From Escherichia sp. ESNIH1 (GTDB lineage Bacteria > Pseudomonadota > Gammaproteobacteria > Enterobacterales > Enterobacteriaceae), in NCBI GenBank assembly GCA_002918705.1, contig PQKR01000006.1:1-64000 (forward strand): a DNA stretch of 64,000 nucleotides, read 5' to 3'. Within the stretch, counting starts at the first letter, position 1. Each line of letters begins with the position of its first letter. This document shows, in pieces, positions 1 to 8,322 of this stretch. A program made the translations under genes and the position numbers. Under the pieces are notes generated by a model. That model worked only from the letters and a program-made list of their open reading frames with translations. It searched no databases and was not told the DNA's origin.

Positions 1-255
1 ATTAAACTTCGTAATGAATTACGTGTTCACTCTTTGAGACTTGGTATTCATTTAGCGTCTTGCGACGTTAAGAATCCATGTCTTCGAGTGCCCACACAGA
101 TTGTCTGATAAATTGTTAAAGAGCAGTTGCGACGCGCTTCAGCGCTCTGTCGCGAGGTGGCGTATATTACGCTTTCCTCTCTCAGAGTCAACCCTTAATT
201 TCAGGATTTTTCTCTTCAACCAACCCGGCTCACCGTGTGAAGTGATTCACATCCG
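1..255 (-). promoter_or_regulatory. rRNA operon leader with boxA antitermination site (16S gene outside window)
   Basis: Read on the minus strand this is the transcribed leader of an rRNA operon. The antitermination box TGCTCTTTAACA lies at 114-125, preceded by a small GC hairpin (about 135-146). It is followed by the conserved leader that pairs with the 16S-23S spacer for RNase III processing. The 16S gene itself should begin a few tens of bases beyond position 1 and is not visible. Position next to gmhB matches rrnH of E. coli. Confidence 0.92.
164..191 (-). promoter_or_regulatory. rrn P2 promoter
   Basis: Minus-strand -35 TTGACT (186-191) and -10 TAATAT (164-169) with 16 bp spacing, about 110 bp downstream of P1, as in other enterobacterial rRNA operons. 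Confidence 0.88.
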
Positions 256-267
256 CCGTGTCGATGG

Positions 268-330
268 AGGCGCATTATAGGGAGTTATTCGGGGCTGACA
301 AGCGGAAAAATACAATTTTATTTCAACCGC
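268..330 (-). promoter_or_regulatory. rrn P1 promoter with UP element
   Basis: On the minus strand a -35 TTGTCA (296-301) and a perfect -10 TATAAT (274-279) are separated by 16 bp and followed by a GC-rich discriminator, the hallmark of a stringently controlled rRNA P1 promoter. The A/T-rich stretch at about 302-325 is the UP element. Fis sites would be expected further upstream, overlapping the end of gmhB, but I did not locate them. Confidence 0.92.
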
Positions 331-350
331 TCATCTTTTCGTCATAACGG

Positions 351-917
351 CTACTTTTGCTGCTTTTTAATCGCTGCAGGCAGGTCTGCAAGGCTATTAA
401 GCACCCAATCTGCTGCGCTTTCCGCCTCTGGCGTGACCGGTTTGCCAGAACGCACTAATACTTTATGGCCGACGCCAGCTGCGGAAGCTGCCTGCATATC
501 CTCTATTTTATCGCCCACCATATAAGAGGCGGTCATGTCGATATGCAAAAAGTCGCGCGCGGAGTTCAACATGCCCGGATGCGGCTTACGACAGTCGCAC
601 ACCTGGCGGAACTCTTCGACGGCGCCCTGAGGATGATGAGGACAGTAGTAGATACCGTCCAGGTCGACGCCGCGATCCGCTAGCGACCAGTCCATCCATT
701 CGGTCAGGGTTTCAAACTGTGCTTCAGTAAACTTGCCTCGGGCAATGCCGGACTGATTGGTTACCAGCACCAGCGCGAAGCCCATCGCTTTTAACTCACG
801 CATAGCGTCAATGACGCCATCGATAAACTCAAAGTCGTCAATCTCGTGGACATAACCATGATCGACATTAATCGTGCCATCACGATCGAGAAAAATTGCG
901 GGTACTGACTGTGCCAC
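351..917 (-). CDS. gmhB: D-glycero-beta-D-manno-heptose-1,7-bisphosphate 7-phosphatase
   Basis: Cytoplasmic HAD-family phosphatase that removes the 7-phosphate of heptose bisphosphate in the ADP-heptose pathway supplying the LPS inner core. The N-terminal FLDRDGTIN motif carries the nucleophile aspartate and its acid/base partner. The CPHH...CDC cluster in the middle is the family zinc site. I chose the GTG at 915-917, giving 188 residues against 191 in E. coli. It follows a good AGGAG 8 bases upstream and aligns with the E. coli start, whereas a further upstream GTG at 963-965 has no such site. It lies between the metN promoter region and the rrn P1 promoter, transcribed toward the rRNA operon. 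Confidence 0.95.
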   Translation of the reverse strand: MAQSVPAIFLDRDGTINVDHGYVHEIDDFEFIDGVIDAMRELKAMGFALVLVTNQSGIARGKFTEAQFETLTEWMDWSLADRGVDLDGIYYCPHHPQGAVEEFRQVCDCRKPHPGMLNSARDFLHIDMTASYMVGDKIEDMQAASAAGVGHKVLVRSGKPVTPEAESAADWVLNSLADLPAAIKKQQK

Positions 918-998
918 CGGCTTACTCCTGAAAAAGGCATGTCGCGCTAGTATCTCATGTTTCACGCGGCAAGAAAGTGCTCATCATAGCGAGTTACA

Positions 999-1027
999 TT
1001 GAATTAGACGTCTGGATGCCTTACCAT
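999..1027 (+). promoter_or_regulatory. metNIQ promoter with MetJ operator
   Basis: A perfect met box AGACGTCT lies at 1006-1013, followed directly by a weaker 8-mer repeat (GGATGCCT, 5/8) at 1014-1021. This is the tandem arrangement MetJ needs. The boxes fill the spacer of a plausible sigma70 promoter, TTGAAT (999-1004), 17 bp, TACCAT (1022-1027). MetJ with S-adenosylmethionine would therefore block polymerase directly. The promoter hexamers are my inference; the operator is clear. Confidence 0.8.
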
Positions 1028-1103
1028 CCGCTCTGTTTACGGTCACTGCCCGTATCTGGCAGAACAAAATGCCACGGCTAACTCATACGACAAAAATATT
1101 CTA

Positions 1104-2135
1104 ATGATTAAACTTTCGAATATCACCAAAGTGTTCCAGCAGGGGAACCGCACCATTCAGGCGCTGAATAATGTCAGCCTGCATGTCCCTGCCGGACAAA
1201 TTTATGGCGTCATCGGCGCATCGGGTGCCGGTAAAAGTACGCTGATTCGCTGCGTCAACCTGCTTGAGCGTCCGACGCAGGGCAGCGTTCAGGTTGGCGG
1301 CGAAGAGCTGACGACCCTATCAGAAGCGCAGCTCACCCGCGCCCGCCGCCAGATTGGCATGATCTTTCAGCACTTTAACCTGCTGGCTTCCCGCACCGTC
1401 TACGGCAACGTAGCGCTGCCGCTGGAGCTGGATAACACCCCGGCGGCCGAAATCAAACGTCGGGTTACCGAGCTGCTGGATCTGGTCGGCCTGGGCGATA
1501 AGCACGACAGCTACCCGGCTAACCTCTCCGGCGGTCAGAAGCAGCGCGTGGCGATTGCTCGTGCGCTGGCTAGCAATCCGAAAGTACTGCTCTGCGATGA
1601 GGCCACCAGCGCGCTGGATCCGGCCACGACCCGCTCTATCCTCGAGCTGTTGAAAGATATTAACCGTCGCCTCGGCTTAACCATTCTTCTTATTACGCAT
1701 GAGATGGATGTCGTGAAGCGTATCTGTGACTGCGTAGCGGTCATTAGCAACGGCGAGCTGATTGAGCAGGATACGGTTAGCGAAGTGTTCTCCCATCCGA
1801 AGACGCCGCTGGCCCAGCAGTTTATTCAGTCCACGCTGCATCTGGATATTCCTGAAGATTACCAGCAGCGTCTGAAGGCGGAAGCCGGAGTCGACAGCGT
1901 GCCGATGCTGCGTATGGAGTTTACCGGCCAGTCCGTAGATGCGCCGCTGCTCTCCGAAACCGCCCGTCGGTTCAACGTCAACAACAACATTATTAGTGCG
2001 CAGATGGATTACGCCGGCGGCGTGAAGTTCGGCATTATGCTGACTGAGATGCACGGCACGCAGCAGGATACCCAGGCCGCCATCGCCTGGCTGCAGCAAC
2101 ATCATGTAAAAGTAGAGGTACTGGGTTATGTCTGA
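1104..2135 (+). CDS. metN: Methionine ABC transporter ATP-binding protein
   Basis: ATPase subunit of the MetNIQ importer for L- and D-methionine at the inner membrane. 343 residues, the same as E. coli. Walker [10 protein letters not shown] at about residues 38-46, signature LSGGQKQR near 140, and Walker [12 protein letters not shown] near 160 are intact. The C-terminal part from about residue 265 is the NIL/ACT-like domain that binds methionine and causes trans-inhibition of uptake. The start overlaps no other gene, and metI begins 8 bases before this gene ends, so the two are translationally coupled. Expression should be repressed by MetJ through the box just upstream. Confidence 0.97.
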   Translation: MIKLSNITKVFQQGNRTIQALNNVSLHVPAGQIYGVIGASGAGKSTLIRCVNLLERPTQGSVQVGGEELTTLSEAQLTRARRQIGMIFQHFNLLASRTVYGNVALPLELDNTPAAEIKRRVTELLDLVGLGDKHDSYPANLSGGQKQRVAIARALASNPKVLLCDEATSALDPATTRSILELLKDINRRLGLTILLITHEMDVVKRICDCVAVISNGELIEQDTVSEVFSHPKTPLAQQFIQSTLHLDIPEDYQQRLKAEAGVDSVPMLRMEFTGQSVDAPLLSETARRFNVNNNIISAQMDYAGGVKFGIMLTEMHGTQQDTQAAIAWLQQHHVKVEVLGYV

Positions 2136-2781
2136 GCCAATGATGTGGTTACTGGCGCGTGGCGTCTGGGAGACGCTGGCGATGACCTTTGTCTCCGGCT
2201 TCTTTGGATTCGTGATTGGCCTGCCGGTGGGCGTGCTGCTGTACGTTACCCGCCCGGGGCAGATCGTTGAGAACGCGAAGCTCTACCGCACCCTCTCTGC
2301 GCTGGTGAATATCTTCCGCTCTATTCCGTTTATTATTCTGCTGGTCTGGATGATCCCGTTCACCCGCGTGATTGTCGGCACCTCTATCGGCCTGCAGGCG
2401 GCGATTGTGCCGCTGACCGTTGGCGCTGCGCCGTTTATTGCCCGTATGGTAGAGAACGCGCTGTTGGAAATCCCAACCGGCCTGATCGAAGCCTCGCGCG
2501 CGATGGGCGCAACGCCGATGCAGATCGTGCGCAAGGTACTGCTGCCTGAAGCGATGCCGGGACTGGTCAACGCGGCCACCATCACGCTAATCACCCTGGT
2601 AGGCTACTCCGCTATGGGCGGCGCGGTCGGCGCAGGCGGACTAGGCCAGATTGGCTATCAGTATGGTTATATCGGCTATAACGCCACCGTAATGAACACG
2701 GTGCTGATACTATTAGTCGTGCTGGTTTATCTGATTCAGTTCTCGGGCGATCGTATCGTTCGGGCAGTGACACATAAGTAG
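2128..2781 (+). CDS. metI: Methionine ABC transporter permease
   Basis: Membrane-spanning subunit of MetNIQ, 217 residues, as in E. coli. It has several hydrophobic segments (the first at about residues 13-40) and the cytoplasmic EAA coupling loop [21 protein letters not shown] in the second half, which docks on MetN. The gene overlaps the end of metN by 8 bases and is followed 43 bases later by metQ, consistent with one metNIQ operon. Confidence 0.97.
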   Translation: MSEPMMWLLARGVWETLAMTFVSGFFGFVIGLPVGVLLYVTRPGQIVENAKLYRTLSALVNIFRSIPFIILLVWMIPFTRVIVGTSIGLQAAIVPLTVGAAPFIARMVENALLEIPTGLIEASRAMGATPMQIVRKVLLPEAMPGLVNAATITLITLVGYSAMGGAVGAGGLGQIGYQYGYIGYNATVMNTVLILLVVLVYLIQFSGDRIVRAVTHK

Positions 2782-2824
2782 CGTTATACACAATACAATC
2801 GACTCAGTGAGTTAAGGAAATAAC

Positions 2825-3640
2825 ATGGTGTTCAAATTTAAGACCTTTGCGGCGGCGGGTGCGCTGATTGGTGCTCTGGCATTAGTAGGCTGCGGCCAGG
2901 ACGAGAAAGATCCAAACCACATTAAAGTGGGCGTTATCGTCGGTGCCGAGCAGCAGGTGGCGGAAGTGGCAGCGAAAGTGGCAAAAGAGAAATACGGTCT
3001 CGACGTTGAGCTGGTGACCTTCAACGACTACGTGCTGCCGAACGAAGCGCTGAGCAAAGGCGATATTGATGCTAACGCCTTCCAGCACAAACCATATCTG
3101 GATCAGCAGATCAAAGATCGCGGCTACAAGCTGGTTTCCGCAGGTAACACCTTTGTCTACCCTATCGCGGGCTACTCCAAAAAGATTAAATCTCTGAGCG
3201 AGCTGCAGGATGGCGCGCAGATTGCGGTGCCGAACGATCCGACCAACCTGGGCCGCTCTCTGCTGCTGCTGCAAAAACAGGGTCTGATCAAGCTGAAGGA
3301 TGGCGTTGGCCTGCTGCCGACCGTTCTGGACGTGACCGAGAACCCGAAAAACCTCAAAATTGTTGAGCTGGAAGCACCGCAGCTGCCGCGCTCCCTGGAC
3401 GATGCGCAGATTGCCCTGGCGGTGATCAACACCACCTATGCCAGCCAGATCAACCTGACCCCGGCGAAAGACGGTATCTTCGTTGAAGATAAAGACTCCC
3501 CGTACGTGAACATGATCGTAACCCGCGAAGACAATAAAGACGCGGAAAACGTGAAGAAATTCGTTCAGGCCTACCAGTCTGATGAAGTTGACCAGGCGGC
3601 GAACAAGGTCTTTAACGGCGGCGCTGTTAAAGGCTGGTAA
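2825..3640 (+). CDS. metQ: Methionine-binding lipoprotein MetQ
   Basis: Substrate-binding component of the MetNIQ system, a NlpA-family lipoprotein of 271 residues. The signal peptide ends in the lipobox LVGC, with Cys23 the predicted lipidation site. The residues after it (GQDEK) place it on the periplasmic face of the inner membrane or at the outer membrane; the +2 residue is Gly, not Asp. The mature part has the two-lobe fold typical of D/L-methionine binding proteins. A ribosome site (TAAGGAAATAAC) precedes the ATG. A perfect hairpin terminator follows. Confidence 0.96.
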   Translation: MVFKFKTFAAAGALIGALALVGCGQDEKDPNHIKVGVIVGAEQQVAEVAAKVAKEKYGLDVELVTFNDYVLPNEALSKGDIDANAFQHKPYLDQQIKDRGYKLVSAGNTFVYPIAGYSKKIKSLSELQDGAQIAVPNDPTNLGRSLLLLQKQGLIKLKDGVGLLPTVLDVTENPKNLKIVELEAPQLPRSLDDAQIALAVINTTYASQINLTPAKDGIFVEDKDSPYVNMIVTREDNKDAENVKKFVQAYQSDEVDQAANKVFNGGAVKGW

Positions 3641-3665
3641 TCTCTCCTCGGTGTAATATCATTCA

Positions 3666-3694
3666 GGGCGGGCGCAAGCCCGCCTTGTCATTTA
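3666..3694 (+). terminator. metNIQ terminator
   Basis: Perfect 7-bp stem GGCGGGC/GCCCGCC with a GCAA tetraloop (3667-3684) followed by a T-rich run, 26 bases after metQ. Confidence 0.85.
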
Positions 3695-3747
3695 TGCAGG
3701 CAACTGGTTCAATAACTGACAATTTGATCACTCATTGAGGAAATACT

Positions 3748-4155
3748 ATGCGTGCTTTACCGATCTGTTTACTGGCACTCATGCTCAGCGGCTGCTCCAT
3801 GCTAAGCAGATCTCCCGTCGAACCCGTTCAAAGCAACGCAGCAACGCCGCCAAAAGCGGAGCCAGTGAAAGCGAAAGTGTCCCCTCCGGCCCCGGTCAGA
3901 GTCATCACCAATCCAGAAGAGCTGATCGGTAAAACATTCCGCGATCTGGGTGAGGTCTCCGGTGACTCCTGCCAGGCAAGCAACCAGGACTCTCCGCCGA
4001 ACATCCCAACCGCCCGCAAACGTATGCAGATCAACGCGGCTAAAATGAAAGCCAATGCGGTACTTCAGCACAGCTGCGAAGTGACCAGCGGTACGCCGGG
4101 CTGCTACCGCCAGGCCGTGTGCATCGGATCGGCGCTTAACGTTTCGGCGAAATGA
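3748..4155 (+). CDS. rcsF: Outer-membrane lipoprotein RcsF, Rcs envelope-stress sensor
   Basis: Sensor lipoprotein that activates the RcsCDB phosphorelay through IgaA when LPS or peptidoglycan is perturbed; in E. coli it is threaded through BamA-assembled porins. The signal peptide ends in lipobox LSGC with Cys16. A proline-rich linker (about residues 29-52) precedes the globular domain, where four cysteines (about 74, 109, 118, 124) match the two non-consecutive disulphides formed by DsbA/DsbC. Length is 135 residues against 134 in E. coli. The stop overlaps the start of trmO (ATGA). Confidence 0.95.
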   Translation: MRALPICLLALMLSGCSMLSRSPVEPVQSNAATPPKAEPVKAKVSPPAPVRVITNPEELIGKTFRDLGEVSGDSCQASNQDSPPNIPTARKRMQINAAKMKANAVLQHSCEVTSGTPGCYRQAVCIGSALNVSAK

Positions 4156-4859
4156 GCACCTTTCAGTTTTCGCAGATAGGCGTTATTCGTTCCCCCTATA
4201 AAGAGAAGTTTGCCGTTCCGCGCCAGCCGGGGCTGGTGAAAAGCGGCGGCGGTGAGCTTCATCTCATCGCCCCCTATAACCAGGCCGATGCGGTGCGCGG
4301 GCTGGAGGCGTTTAGCCACCTCTGGCTGCTGTTTGTTTTCCATCAAACGATGGAGGGCGGCTGGCGGCCCACGGTGCGCCCTCCCCGGCTCGGCGGCAAC
4401 GCCAGAATGGGGGTGTTCGCGACCCGCTCGACGTTTCGCCCAAATCCCATCGGGATGTCGCTGGTAGAGCTAAAGGGCATCCGCTGCCAGGGTGAACAGG
4501 TGATCCTCGACCTGGGCAGCCTCGATCTGGTAGACGGCACGCCGGTGGTGGATATCAAACCCTATCTGCCCTTTGCCGAGGCGCTGCCGGAGGCGAAAGC
4601 CAGCTACGCCCAACAGGCACCGCAGGCTACCATGCCGGTGAGCTTTACCCCCGAGCTTGCCCAGAGCCTGCCGACGCTTGAGGGACGCTATCCGCATCTC
4701 AGACAGTTTATCGTCGAGGTTCTGGCCCAGGATCCTCGTCCCGCCTATCGCCAGCAGGAAGAGGCAGGCAAGGAGTACGCCGTCTGGCTGCTCGATTTCA
4801 ACGTCCGTTGGCGGGTGACCGACGCGGGCTTTGAGGTCTTTGCGCTGGAAGCGCGGTAA
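4152..4859 (+). CDS. trmO: tRNA (N6-threonylcarbamoyladenosine37-N6)-methyltransferase
   Basis: TrmO (YaeB) methylates t6A37 in tRNAs such as tRNA-Thr(GGU) using S-adenosylmethionine. 235 residues, as in E. coli. The N-terminal beta-barrel domain shows the family segments for SAM and dimer contacts, including the FATRSTFRPNPIGMS stretch near residue 95. Start ATG overlaps the rcsF stop by four bases, so the pair is cotranscribed. Confidence 0.94.
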   Translation: MSTFQFSQIGVIRSPYKEKFAVPRQPGLVKSGGGELHLIAPYNQADAVRGLEAFSHLWLLFVFHQTMEGGWRPTVRPPRLGGNARMGVFATRSTFRPNPIGMSLVELKGIRCQGEQVILDLGSLDLVDGTPVVDIKPYLPFAEALPEAKASYAQQAPQATMPVSFTPELAQSLPTLEGRYPHLRQFIVEVLAQDPRPAYRQQEEAGKEYAVWLLDFNVRWRVTDAGFEVFALEAR

Positions 4860-4970
4860 ATTCTGCCCGCTCTCTTTTGACATGGCGGTCTCGCTGGTAA
4901 ACTGAATCACTTTTTTTGTGTCGGGCCCGCTTTGGGCCTGTACCCCTCGTCCAAATGGAATCGTAATAAC

Positions 4971-6689
4971 ATGCGTACTAGCCAATATCTGCTCTCCACA
5001 CTGAAGGAGACACCAGCCGACGCCGAAGTGATCAGCCACCAGCTGATGCTGCGCGCCGGGTTGATCCGCAAGCTGGCCTCCGGGTTATACACCTGGCTGC
5101 CGACCGGCGTGCGCGTTCTGAAAAAAGTCGAAAACATCGTGCGTGAAGAGATGAATAACGCCGGTGCGATCGAGGTGTTAATGCCGGTGGTTCAGCCCGC
5201 TGACCTGTGGCAGGAGAGCGGTCGCTGGGAGCAGTACGGTCCGGAGCTGCTGCGCATTGCCGACCGTGGCGAGCGCCCGTTTGTTCTCGGCCCGACGCAT
5301 GAAGAGGTCATTACCGATCTGATCCGTAACGAGCTGAGCTCCTACAAGCAGCTGCCGCTGAACTTCTATCAGATCCAGACCAAGTTCCGTGACGAAGTCC
5401 GTCCGCGCTTTGGCGTGATGCGTTCCCGTGAGTTCCTGATGAAAGACGCCTACTCTTTCCATACCTCACAGGAATCCCTGCAGCTGACCTACGACGCGAT
5501 GTATGCTGCCTACAGCAAAATCTTCAGCCGCATGGATCTCGACTTCCGTGCCGTGCAGGCGGATACCGGCTCTATCGGCGGCAGCGCCTCGCACGAGTTC
5601 CAGGTGCTGGCCCAGAGCGGTGAAGATGACGTGATCTTCTCCGACAGCTCTGACTACGCGGCCAACATCGAGTTTGCCGAAGCGCTGGCACCGAAAGAAG
5701 CGCGCGCGGCTGCCACTCAGGAGATGACCCTGGTCGATACGCCGAACGCGAAAACCATCGCCGAGCTGGTTGAGCAGTTTGACCTGCCAATTGAGAAGAC
5801 CGTTAAGACCCTGCTGGTAAAAGCGGTAGAGGGCAGTGCTTATCCGCTGGTCGCCCTGCTGGTGCGTGGCGATCATGAGCTGAACGAAGTGAAAGCAGAG
5901 AAACTGCCGCAGGTTGCCAGCCCGCTGACCTTCGCTACCGAAGCTGAGATCCGCGCTATCGTCAACGCCGGTCCTGGCTCCCTCGGCCCGGTGAACATGC
6001 CGATCCCGGTGATTATCGACCGTACCGTTGCCGTGATGAGCGACTTCTCTGCGGGCGCCAACGTCGACGGCAAGCACTACTTCGGCATCAACTGGGATCG
6101 TGATGTGGCGACCCCAGAAGTGGCAGATATCCGTAACGTGGTTGCTGGCGATCCAAGCCCGGACGGCCAGGGTACGCTGATGATCAAGCGCGGCATCGAA
6201 GTGGGTCATATCTTCCAGCTGGGCACCAAATACTCTGAAGCGTTGAAAGCGTCAGTCCAGGGTGAAGATGGCCGTAACCAGATCCTGACGATGGGCTGCT
6301 ACGGTATCGGCGTGACCCGCGTAGTGGCGGCGGCCATTGAGCAGAACCACGACGAGCGCGGTATCGTCTGGCCGGATGCGATTGCGCCGTTCCAGGTTGC
6401 CATTCTGCCGATGAACATGCACAAATCCTTCCGCGTGCAGGAGCTGGCCGAGAAGCTCTACGCTGAGCTGAACGCGCAGGGGATTGAGGTGCTGATGGAC
6501 GATCGTAAAGAGCGTCCAGGCGTGATGTTTGCTGATATGGAGCTGATCGGTATTCCGCACACTATCGTGATCGGCGACCGCAACCTCGACAGCGACGATA
6601 TCGAATACAAATACCGTCGCAACGGTGAGAAGCAGCTGATTAAGACCGGCGACATTCTCAACTACCTGGTGAAAGCCATCAAAGGCTAA
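4971..6689 (+). CDS. proS: Prolyl-tRNA synthetase
   Basis: Class II aminoacyl-tRNA synthetase of the bacterial type, 572 residues from the ATG at 4971, the same length as E. coli. An in-frame upstream start at 4932 would add 13 residues that do not match the family. The catalytic core (motif 2 around [17 protein letters not shown], motif 3 around [11 protein letters not shown]) is interrupted by the YbaK-like INS editing domain at about residues 224-407, which clears Ala-tRNA-Pro. The C-terminal part binds the anticodon. It is followed by a strong hairpin shared with the convergent arfB. In K-12, nlpE and yaeF lie next; here they are missing. Confidence 0.97.
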   Translation: MRTSQYLLSTLKETPADAEVISHQLMLRAGLIRKLASGLYTWLPTGVRVLKKVENIVREEMNNAGAIEVLMPVVQPADLWQESGRWEQYGPELLRIADRGERPFVLGPTHEEVITDLIRNELSSYKQLPLNFYQIQTKFRDEVRPRFGVMRSREFLMKDAYSFHTSQESLQLTYDAMYAAYSKIFSRMDLDFRAVQADTGSIGGSASHEFQVLAQSGEDDVIFSDSSDYAANIEFAEALAPKEARAAATQEMTLVDTPNAKTIAELVEQFDLPIEKTVKTLLVKAVEGSAYPLVALLVRGDHELNEVKAEKLPQVASPLTFATEAEIRAIVNAGPGSLGPVNMPIPVIIDRTVAVMSDFSAGANVDGKHYFGINWDRDVATPEVADIRNVVAGDPSPDGQGTLMIKRGIEVGHIFQLGTKYSEALKASVQGEDGRNQILTMGCYGIGVTRVVAAAIEQNHDERGIVWPDAIAPFQVAILPMNMHKSFRVQELAEKLYAELNAQGIEVLMDDRKERPGVMFADMELIGIPHTIVIGDRNLDSDDIEYKYRRNGEKQLIKTGDILNYLVKAIKG

Positions 6690-6696
6690 GCCCTGC

Positions 6697-6728
6697 TCTG
6701 CCCGGCAAGCCTGCCGGGCAGATTCTAC
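6697..6728. terminator. Bidirectional terminator between proS and arfB
   Basis: Perfect 11-bp stem (6697-6707 with 6712-6722) and a 4-base loop in the 35-bp gap between convergent genes. The T tract is poor on both sides, so the efficiency is uncertain. Confidence 0.75.
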
Positions 6729-7144
6729 TCCCCGCCCCGCACCTTGCCGCGCATCGCTTTTACCGACGACTTTTGTGATTTGGTTGCCAGACGCCGCTCT
6801 TTTGATGCCCGCGTCGGGCGCGTAGGACGACGGCTCTTCTGCTCCACCATCAGCTCCTGAATCAGCGACACCAGACGGGCCAGCGCCGCTTCGCGGTTCA
6901 TCTCCTGGCTGCGGTACTCCTGAGCCTTGATCACTACCATGCCGTCGCCAGTAATCAGATGGTGGCTCGCCGCCAGCAGGCGCTCTTTGTACGCATCCGG
7001 CAGGCTGGAGGCTTTGATATCGAAGCGCAGGTGGATCGCCGTAGAGGTTTTATTCACGTGCTGACCACCCGCGCCCTGGGCGCGAATGGCGGTCAGCTCG
7101 ATTTCATTATCAGGAATGGCAACGCTGCGTGAAATCTCAATCAT
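6725..7144 (-). CDS. arfB: Alternative ribosome-rescue factor ArfB (YaeJ)
   Basis: Codon-independent peptidyl-tRNA hydrolase that rescues ribosomes stalled without a stop codon. 139 residues. The catalytic GGQ is at residues 26-28 inside an RF1-like domain 3. The lysine/arginine-rich C-terminal tail (from about residue 100) is the part that enters the empty mRNA channel. Its start overlaps the yaeQ stop (ATGA), so it is translated from the yaeQ-arfB message. Confidence 0.96.
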   Translation of the reverse strand: MIEISRSVAIPDNEIELTAIRAQGAGGQHVNKTSTAIHLRFDIKASSLPDAYKERLLAASHHLITGDGMVVIKAQEYRSQEMNREAALARLVSLIQELMVEQKSRRPTRPTRASKERRLATKSQKSSVKAMRGKVRGGE

Positions 7145-7686
7145 GCCGCGCTCTGCCAGGTTGTCAGATGGATCTCCAGATTGTTCTCCGCGTCGGAGAG
7201 CCAGATTGCGCCATCCTGAATGGTGGCCTGTAATGCCATAGTGCGGGAGGCAAAGGCGCTCAGCTGTGCCAGCTGCTCATCATCGAGATACCAGATGCTC
7301 AGGTTACTGAATCCAGCCAGCTTGCTCTGGTTCTGCTGCCACCAGACCTGCGCCGCCCGGCTGTTGTAGGTAAAGAGCGCCACCTCTTTCGACTGGGTGC
7401 AGGCTTTTTTGATGCGGCGCTCCTCCGGCAGCCCCAGCTCAATCCACAGATCGATCCCCAGATGATCGTTGCGCAGCCAGGCTTCCGGCTCGTCCTCCGC
7501 GCTCAGCCCACGGGTAAACTGCAAGCGCTCGTTGGCAAATTTGATCCACGCCAGCAGGCGCAGCATCATGCGCTCCTGAGTCTCAGAAGGGTGGCGCGCC
7601 AGGGTCAGGGTGGCATCAAGAAACTGGTTACGGTCCAGGTCGGCCACGTTCACCGTCGCTTTATAAATCGTTGCTTTTAATGCCAT
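7141..7686 (-). CDS. yaeQ: YaeQ family protein (PD-(D/E)XK-like fold)
   Basis: 181 residues from the ATG at 7684-7686, identical in length to E. coli YaeQ and beginning [10 protein letters not shown] as in that protein; an upstream in-frame extension is not conserved. The family has a structural match to PD-(D/E)XK nucleases, but its biochemical function is not established. An old proposal that it suppresses loss of RfaH is doubtful. It is the first gene of the yaeQ-arfB pair and is divergent from yaeP. Confidence 0.93.
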   Translation of the reverse strand: MALKATIYKATVNVADLDRNQFLDATLTLARHPSETQERMMLRLLAWIKFANERLQFTRGLSAEDEPEAWLRNDHLGIDLWIELGLPEERRIKKACTQSKEVALFTYNSRAAQVWWQQNQSKLAGFSNLSIWYLDDEQLAQLSAFASRTMALQATIQDGAIWLSDAENNLEIHLTTWQSAA

Positions 7687-7757
7687 GTTATCGTCTCTTC
7701 GCAAAATAGCGGCTATTGTAGCAAACATTCAGTCCGCTGATATTGCCGGGATGAGTA

Positions 7758-7766
7758 TGGTATAGT
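7758..7766 (+). promoter_or_regulatory. Extended -10 promoter for yaeP-rof
   Basis: TGG followed by TATAGT (7761-7766) forms an extended -10 element. No good -35 is present at the proper distance (TGATAT at 7738-7743). It would give a leader of about 70 nt before the yaeP GTG. The last part of that leader forms a small hairpin, GTCAG/CTGAC (7822-7835), directly against the Shine-Dalgarno. Confidence 0.55.
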
Positions 7767-7845
7767 CACCTTGCTAAACAGAGTTAATCTTCGTAGGCTT
7801 AAACTTACATCCCACGGTGAAGTCAGTACACTGACAGGAGGGCAT

Positions 7846-8046
7846 GTGGACAATTATTGTGAGTTAATACGCAAGCGGTATGCGGAAATTGCCAGCGGAG
7901 ACGTAGGGTATATCCCGGATGCGCTGGGTTGCGTATTAAAAGCGCTCAATGAAGTGGCATCGGATGATGTGCTTCCTGAGCCCGTCAGGGAAAAGGCAGC
8001 CTATGCTGCCGCGAACTTACTGGTGAGCGATTATGTCAATGAATGA
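7846..8046 (+). CDS. yaeP: YaeP family small protein
   Basis: 66 residues from a GTG start at 7846, the same length as E. coli YaeP, with a strong AGGAGGG at 7836-7842. An ATG two bases earlier (7844) is out of frame. Function unknown. The protein is small, helical and acidic. It overlaps the beginning of rof by about ten bases, so the two are probably translationally coupled. A longer in-frame reading from a TTG at 7771 has no ribosome site. Confidence 0.9.
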   Translation: MDNYCELIRKRYAEIASGDVGYIPDALGCVLKALNEVASDDVLPEPVREKAAYAAANLLVSDYVNE

Positions 8047-8293
8047 AACGTATCAACCCATCAACTGCGATGACTATGACAACCTTGAACTCGCCTGCCA
8101 GCATCATCTGTTACTGACGCTGACGCTAAAAGATGGCGAAGAGCTCAAGGGCAAAGCCAGCGATTTAGTCTCGCGAAAGAACGTTGAATACCTGCTTGTC
8201 GATGCAGCGGGTGAAACGCGTGAGCTCCGTCTCGACAAAATTGCCAGCTTTAGCCACCCGGATATCGGCACCGTTGTGGTGAGCGAATCCTGA
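8039..8293 (+). CDS. rof: Rof (YaeO), inhibitor of transcription termination factor Rho
   Basis: Rof binds the primary RNA-binding surface of Rho and blocks its loading on RNA. The product is 84 residues from the ATG at 8039, matching E. coli Rof (starting MNETYQP here). An ATG two codons upstream at 8033 is equally placed relative to a weak GGTGAG and cannot be excluded. The acidic N-terminal half (NCDDYDNLE) is the Rho-contact region in the known complex. The start lies inside the end of yaeP, implying coupled translation. Confidence 0.94.
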   Translation: MNETYQPINCDDYDNLELACQHHLLLTLTLKDGEELKGKASDLVSRKNVEYLLVDAAGETRELRLDKIASFSHPDIGTVVVSES

Positions 8294-8304
8294 ACCTGTT
8301 CCAG

Positions 8305-8322
8305 CGGGCAGCATGCTGCCCG
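8305..8322. terminator. Hairpin between convergent rof and tilS
   Basis: An 18-base perfect palindrome (CGGGCAGCA/TGCTGCCCG) fills almost all the space between the two convergent stops and probably acts in both directions. The T tract is weak. Confidence 0.65.

Noticed and set aside
5466-6209. A 247-codon open frame opposite proS
   Set aside because: Antisense shadow inside the editing domain, without motifs.
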